NCBI RefSeq assembly: GCF_022430525.1
Contig: NZ_CP092519.1
Span: 1,366,454 to 1,430,453 of the forward strand
Source: Cetobacterium somerae
GTDB taxonomy: Bacteria > Fusobacteriota > Fusobacteriia > Fusobacteriales > Fusobacteriaceae
DNA: 64,000 nt
Reading direction: 5' to 3'
The notes under the pieces were generated by a model. It saw only the letters and a program-made list of their open reading frames with translations, had not been told where the DNA came from and did no database searches. The position numbers and the translations under genes were made by a program. Within the stretch, counting starts at the first letter, position 1. Every line of letters begins with the position of its first letter. Of the stretch, positions 60,005 to 64,000 are shown in pieces.

Positions 60005-60871
60005 TTGGATTTACATTATTTAAGAATATTTTATGAGGTAGCTAAAGAAAAAAGTTTTACTAAAGCAGCTAATAAATTATACATAAATCAATCAGCGGTT
60101 TCGATACAAGTTAAAAAATTTGAGGAGATTTTGAATTCTAAACTTTTTGATAGAAGTTCTAAGAAAATAAAATTAACTTACACTGGGGAAGCTCTTTTTA
60201 AAATGGCAGAAGAAATTTTTGAAAAAGTTAAGAGAGCTGAAAAAGAGATGGAAAGAATTATCAATTTAGATAAAGCTAAAATATCTATTGGAGCTACATC
60301 TGTTATTGGTGAACCTTTACTTCCTCTTTTAATGAAAGATTTTATCTCTTTACATGATGAAATTGAATATGATATTACTATTTCTACTAAGGCTTGGCTT
60401 TTAAAACTACTAAAAGAAGGTGAATTAGATATACTTCTAATAGATGAAGAGCATATAACTGATCCTAACTTAGAAGTTATTACTGTAGGTTCTGTTCCAT
60501 ATATTCTTGTTGGTACAAAAAATACACAGAAATTAGAAACAGTTTCTAAAGAACCATTAATCTCTAGAAAAAATATCTACAATAACGATAAGGCTATCAG
60601 TCATTTAGAGGATAAAAATCATATTTGTTTCAATACAAAAATACCTGTACTTGGTAATTTAGGTGTTATTAAAGGAATGGTTAAAGAGGGGATTGGTAAC
60701 GTTATCCTTCCTTATTATGCTGTATATAAAGAGATTCAAAGTGATGAATTTAAAGTTATTAGAACTATTGATGAGGTTACAGACTCTTATCAGATTGTTA
60801 TAACTAAAGATAAGAAAAATCTTGCACATATTATTAAATTTATTAATTTTGTTAAAAATTTTAAACTTTAA
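60005..60871 (+). CDS. LysR-family transcriptional regulator
   Basis: This 288-residue protein has an N-terminal winged helix (LHYLRIFYEVAKEKSFTKAANKLYINQSAVSIQVKKFEEILNSKLFDR, split across the helices) and a C-terminal substrate-binding fold (ISIGATSVIGEPLLPLLMKDF). The start codon is TTG at 60005, 8 bases after GGGAG, with the family start MDLHYLRIF. The target is unknown; the next gene, gmhA-like, lies 23 bases downstream and is probably in the same unit. Confidence 0.9.
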   Translation: MDLHYLRIFYEVAKEKSFTKAANKLYINQSAVSIQVKKFEEILNSKLFDRSSKKIKLTYTGEALFKMAEEIFEKVKRAEKEMERIINLDKAKISIGATSVIGEPLLPLLMKDFISLHDEIEYDITISTKAWLLKLLKEGELDILLIDEEHITDPNLEVITVGSVPYILVGTKNTQKLETVSKEPLISRKNIYNNDKAISHLEDKNHICFNTKIPVLGNLGVIKGMVKEGIGNVILPYYAVYKEIQSDEFKVIRTIDEVTDSYQIVITKDKKNLAHIIKFINFVKNFKL

Positions 60872-60894
60872 TTTTTGTAATTTAGGAGGCTAAT

Positions 60895-61470
60895 ATGAAT
60901 TTATTAGATTCGTATAAAATAACAGCTTCTCTTTTAGAAAATTTTATAAAAGAAGAAGCAGAGAAAAAAGAAACAGAAAAAGTAGCTAAAGATTTAGCTA
61001 ATATATTCCAACTAGGAAATAAAGTTCTAATCTGTGGAAATGGTGGTAGTAATTGCGATGCTCTACATTTTGCAGAAGAATTTACTGGAAGATTTAGAAA
61101 AGATAGAAGAGCTTTACCTGCTATATCTTTATCTGATTCATCACATATAACTTGTGTTGGAAATGATTATGGATTTGATTATATCTTTTCTAGAGGAGTA
61201 GAAGCTTATGGTAAAGAGGGAGATATGTTTATCGGTATCTCTACAAGCGGAAACTCTGCAAATGTTATAAAAGCTGTTGAAATAGCTAAAAAAATGGGAC
61301 TTAAAACTTGTGTCCTTCTTGGTAAAGACGGAGGAAAACTTAAGGGAATGTGTGATTATGAATTTATCATTCCTGGAAATACTTCTGATAGAATTCAAGA
61401 GATACACATGATGATACTACATATTATAATTGAAGGTGTAGAAAAAATAATGTTCCCTGAAAATTATTAA
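60895..61470 (+). CDS. gmhA: Sedoheptulose 7-phosphate isomerase
   Basis: This 191-residue SIS-domain enzyme converts sedoheptulose 7-phosphate to D-glycero-D-manno-heptose 7-phosphate, the first step to ADP-heptose for LPS. The phosphate-binding loops are GNGGSNCDALHFAEEFTGRF and GISTSGNSANVIKAVEIAK. The C-terminal EIHMMILHIIIEGVEK carries the catalytic histidine and glutamate. It follows a LysR gene and ends in a terminator, with no other heptose gene nearby. Confidence 0.9.
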   Translation: MNLLDSYKITASLLENFIKEEAEKKETEKVAKDLANIFQLGNKVLICGNGGSNCDALHFAEEFTGRFRKDRRALPAISLSDSSHITCVGNDYGFDYIFSRGVEAYGKEGDMFIGISTSGNSANVIKAVEIAKKMGLKTCVLLGKDGGKLKGMCDYEFIIPGNTSDRIQEIHMMILHIIIEGVEKIMFPENY

Positions 61471-61497
61471 AAATACCCTTTTTAGGGTATTTTTTTT
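61469..61497 (+). terminator. gmhA terminator
   Basis: AAAAATACCCT pairs with AGGGTATTTTT around TTTT, followed by TTT. The next gene's ribosome site begins right after it. Confidence 0.85.
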
Positions 61498-61509
61498 GAG
61501 GTGATTTAT

Positions 61510-62346
61510 ATGTTTTTTAAGTTGATTTTTGTTCTATTGCTCTCTATTTTTTCCTTTTCTTTTTCAACAGAACCTGAAAGTAAAGCTTACATTGGTAGCT
61601 TTAATACTCTTAGACTAGGAAAAGGAACCAAAGACTATGAACATTTAGCAAAATCCATCGAACCTTTTGACATCGTTGGTTTGGTAGAAGTTATGAATAA
61701 AAAAGGGCTCTTTAAACTTTTATCTGAAGTTGAAAAAATAAGCGATTCAAAGTGGGGATATGAAATTTCTCCTTATCCTGTCGGTACTGATGAATACAAA
61801 GAGTATTATGCTTTTTTATATAAAAAAAATAAGGTCAATTTTATTAAAAGCGAAGGTTTTTATCCTGATGAGAATGATGATTTTATTCGTGAACCATATG
61901 GAGCCACATTTAAAATCAATAATTTTGACTTCACCTATGTTTTAATACATTCTATATATGGAAAAAAAATATCTCAAAGACAATTTGAAGCAAAACAACT
62001 TCTTAATGTTTATAATTATTTTCAAAATTTAAATCCTAACGAGAACGATATTTTAATCGGAGGAGACTTTAATTTACCTGCTAATGATTCAGCTTTTGAG
62101 GAGATTTTTAATCACGATGATAATATTATCTATACTTTAGATCCATCAATAAAAACAACTGTTGGAACTAAAGGTTTTGCAAACTCTTATGATAATATTT
62201 TTATTTCGAAAAAATATACTCAAGAGTTTAAAGGTCAAAGTGGTGCACTAGATATTACTAGAGGAGATTTTATTAAAACAAGAAAGGAGGTTTCTGATCA
62301 TCTACCAATTTTTATTGTTGTAGATACAGAATTCGATGATGACTAA
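61510..62346 (+). CDS. Secreted endonuclease/exonuclease/phosphatase-fold protein
   Basis: This 278-residue protein starts with a signal peptide (MFFKLIFVLLLSIFSFSFS) and then has the DNase I-like fold: GSFNTLRLG at the first strand, GLVEVMN with the metal glutamate, GGDFNLPAND with the catalytic Asp and Asn, and SDHLPIFIVV with the terminal Asp-His pair. It probably is an exported nuclease that could supply nucleotides or phosphate from DNA. The ATG at 61510 is used, with an in-frame GTG nine bases earlier inside GAGGTG. It overlaps the next gene by 11 bases. Confidence 0.85.
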   Translation: MFFKLIFVLLLSIFSFSFSTEPESKAYIGSFNTLRLGKGTKDYEHLAKSIEPFDIVGLVEVMNKKGLFKLLSEVEKISDSKWGYEISPYPVGTDEYKEYYAFLYKKNKVNFIKSEGFYPDENDDFIREPYGATFKINNFDFTYVLIHSIYGKKISQRQFEAKQLLNVYNYFQNLNPNENDILIGGDFNLPANDSAFEEIFNHDDNIIYTLDPSIKTTVGTKGFANSYDNIFISKKYTQEFKGQSGALDITRGDFIKTRKEVSDHLPIFIVVDTEFDDD

Positions 62347-62968
62347 AGCTTTTATCTTTTTAAATGGAGATTTTCCTAATTGTGAAGATTTTTATAATAA
62401 TCTAAATATTAATACTGAGCACCTTTTTTGTGCTGATGGTGGTGCTAAAAAGGCACTTGAACTAAATTATATTCCTAAAGAAGTATGGGGTGACTTTGAT
62501 TCTTTAGATCAAATTTATATAGATTCATTAAAAAAAAATAATGTTATTCTAAAAAAATTTAATAAAGACAAAGATTTTACAGATGGAGAACTTTTAATAT
62601 CATATGTCAAATCTTTAGATTATGATGAAATTTATATAATTGGCGGCTTTGGTGGAAGAATTGATCATACGTTAACAAATATAAATCTTATTTTCAAATA
62701 TAATAACATTATTTTTATAGATAAGTATGAAAAATTATTTTTGGTGACACCAAACTTTGTTTTAAAAAACAATTTAGATAAAAGAATATCCTTCATTCCA
62801 TTTTCAGATACTGTTGAAAATCTTACTTTAGAAGGATTTCTTTATCCTCTTAACAATCATACATTAAAAAGAGGCGATTCCACATGTTTAAGTAATATTA
62901 TAACTAAGGATATAGCTACTATCTCTTTTAGTTCTGGCAAACTTCTTGGTGCATTAAGTTTAGATTGA
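62336..62968 (+). CDS. Thiamine pyrophosphokinase
   Basis: This 210-residue enzyme transfers pyrophosphate from ATP to thiamine to give the coenzyme TPP. CADGGAKKALE, WGDFDSLD and KDKDFTDGE in the N-terminal catalytic domain and GGFGGRIDHTLTNINLI match the family. The small beta C-terminal domain contains KRGDSTCLSNIITKDIATIS. It overlaps the upstream nuclease-fold gene by 11 bases, so they are coupled in translation although the functions are unrelated. Confidence 0.92.
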   Translation: MMTKAFIFLNGDFPNCEDFYNNLNINTEHLFCADGGAKKALELNYIPKEVWGDFDSLDQIYIDSLKKNNVILKKFNKDKDFTDGELLISYVKSLDYDEIYIIGGFGGRIDHTLTNINLIFKYNNIIFIDKYEKLFLVTPNFVLKNNLDKRISFIPFSDTVENLTLEGFLYPLNNHTLKRGDSTCLSNIITKDIATISFSSGKLLGALSLD

Positions 62969-63029
62969 CAATACTCTTAAAATAATGTAGGCTATTTGAT
63001 GGTATAAAATTTTAGGGAGGATTTTAATA

Positions 63030-64000
63030 ATGACTAATTTATCAACAAAAAGTAAACTTTTACTTGGAATTCAGCACGTACTAGCTATGTTTGGAGCTAC
63101 TGTTTTAGTTCCATTTTTAACTGGTTTAAATCCATCAGTAGCTTTACTTTCAGCAGGTATAGGAACACTGCTTTTTCATCTTTGTACAAAAGGAATCGTT
63201 CCTGTTTTCTTAGGATCATCATTCGCTTTTATCGGAGCCTTAGCTCTTGTTTTAAAAGAAGAGGGAATTGCTGCTATTAAAGGTGGTGTTATCTCTGCTG
63301 GTTTCGTTTATATTTTTATGTCTTGGATGATTAAAGTTTTTGGTGTTGAGAAAATTAAATCGTTCTTTCCACCTGTTGTTGTTGGACCTATTATAATGGT
63401 TATTGGATTAAGATTAAGTCCAGTAGCTCTTTCTATGGCAGGATATTCAAATGGACACTTTGACTTAAAAAGTCTTATTGTTGCTCTTATAGTTGTAATT
63501 TCTATGATAACTATTTCAATCTTAGAAAAGTCATTTTTTAGATTAGTTCCAATTTTAATCTCTGTTATTCTTGGATATATAGTTTCTATTTTCTTAGGGT
63601 TAGTAGACTTTGGACCTATCGCTGCTGCAAATTGGATTGGTTTTTCTGGTGATGCATTAAACGATTTACTAACTTTACCTAAATTTTCTGCAACAGCTAT
63701 TTTAGCAATTGCCCCAATTGCATTAGTTGTTTTTATCGAACATATTGGAGATATTACAACGAATGGAGCTGTTGTTGGTAAAGATTTCTTTAAAAATCCA
63801 GGTATTTCAAGAACATTATTAGGAGATGGAGTTGCTACTGTTGCTGCTGGATTCTTAGGTGGACCTGCAAATACAACTTATGGAGAAAATACCGGTGTTC
63901 TTGCTGTTACTAAAGTTTATGATCCTGCTATTTTGAGAATTGCAGCTTGTTACGCAATTGTTCTAAGCTTTATTGGAAAATTTGGAGTTATTTTACAAAC
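63030..64000 (+). CDS. uraA: Uracil/xanthine permease, N-terminal part (runs off the window edge)
   Basis: The visible 323 residues belong to the NCS2 uracil permease family, which imports uracil with protons. It starts MTNLSTKSKLLLGIQHVLAMFGATVLVPFLTGLNPS, where the QHVLAMFGATVLVPFLTG stretch is the family hallmark. Further on VFIEHIGDITTNGAVVGKDFF carries the substrate-binding glutamate and GGPANTTYGENTGVLAVTKVYDP is the second half-helix. About nine helices are present before the edge. The ribosome site is GGGAGG. No pyrimidine-sensing leader was seen in the 61 bases upstream. Confidence 0.95.
   Translation, partial: MTNLSTKSKLLLGIQHVLAMFGATVLVPFLTGLNPSVALLSAGIGTLLFHLCTKGIVPVFLGSSFAFIGALALVLKEEGIAAIKGGVISAGFVYIFMSWMIKVFGVEKIKSFFPPVVVGPIIMVIGLRLSPVALSMAGYSNGHFDLKSLIVALIVVISMITISILEKSFFRLVPILISVILGYIVSIFLGLVDFGPIAAANWIGFSGDALNDLLTLPKFSATAILAIAPIALVVFIEHIGDITTNGAVVGKDFFKNPGISRTLLGDGVATVAAGFLGGPANTTYGENTGVLAVTKVYDPAILRIAACYAIVLSFIGKFGVILQ

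Overview
The window comes from a low-GC, anaerobic, diderm bacterium, almost certainly of the Fusobacteriota (Fusobacterium/Cetobacterium-like). Four things point there. The genome is very AT-rich with strong Shine-Dalgarno sites and classical TTGACA/TATAAT promoters. An outer membrane is implied by a TonB-dependent receptor, TonB-ExbBD, an OmpA-type lipoprotein and a sedoheptulose-7-phosphate isomerase for LPS heptose. Glutamate fermentation by the methylaspartate pathway is encoded. The translation and protease clusters have the order rimP-nusA-ylxR-infB-rbfA-recJ and tig-clpP-clpX-lon-ysxC-valS. The assignment rests on gene content only.

Layout. 1-4.4 kb: an iron(II) locus (feoB, cut by the window edge, and two feoA genes), next to two tandem TtcA-like Fe-S tRNA thiolases, a winged-helix protein with a cysteine-rich repeat (FeoC-like), a C_GCAxxG-type cysteine protein and a lipoprotein. 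4.4-10.2 kb: class II photolyase, thioesterase, and a LytS/LytTR two-component system convergent with a CstA-family (pyruvate/peptide-type) transporter. 10.3-20.7 kb: envelope genes (EI24/CysZ-like, OmpA lipoprotein), NADH oxidase, a dipeptidase/YfcC-transporter operon divergent from a MerR regulator with a textbook MerR promoter, an MBL-fold protein, a DMT transporter, a DUF1499 protein, rubrerythrin and a nitroreductase.

20.7-32.0 kb is a compact heme acquisition and anaerobic heme-breakdown island. It holds a HugZ-like protein, an ABC exporter, a periplasmic binding protein, an ABC importer ATPase and permease, a TonB-dependent receptor, a ChuW/HutW/HmuW-type radical SAM enzyme, ExbD and ExbB on the minus strand. 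TonB and a flavodoxin-like protein (HmuF/BilS-like) diverge from them, and a HutX-like heme carrier follows. Heme would be taken up through the receptor, energised by TonB-ExbBD, imported by the ABC system, opened by the radical SAM enzyme and the product reduced or trafficked by the flavodoxin. The co-transcribed ABC exporter has no assigned role.

32-36.6 kb: a YihY/BrkB membrane protein and the N-acetylmuramate catabolic operon murR-murQ-murP. 36.7-44.2 kb: the glutamate fermentation operon glmS-glmL-glmE-mal-citD-citE-citF. Here the citrate-lyase-like subunits are best read as citramalate lyase, the last step of the methylaspartate pathway; mesaconase is not in the window. 44.5-51 kb: transcription/translation operon with a YlxR-L7Ae fusion and an internal IF2 start. 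51-60 kb: trigger factor, ClpP, ClpX, Lon, YsxC/EngB and ValS. 60-64 kb: LysR regulator, GmhA-like isomerase, secreted nuclease-fold protein, thiamine pyrophosphokinase and the start of a uracil permease.

No tRNA, rRNA, CRISPR array, insertion sequence or prophage was seen. The only gene-free stretch over 300 bases (44226-44559) holds the divergent glm and rimP promoters, a long AT inverted repeat and a leader hairpin.
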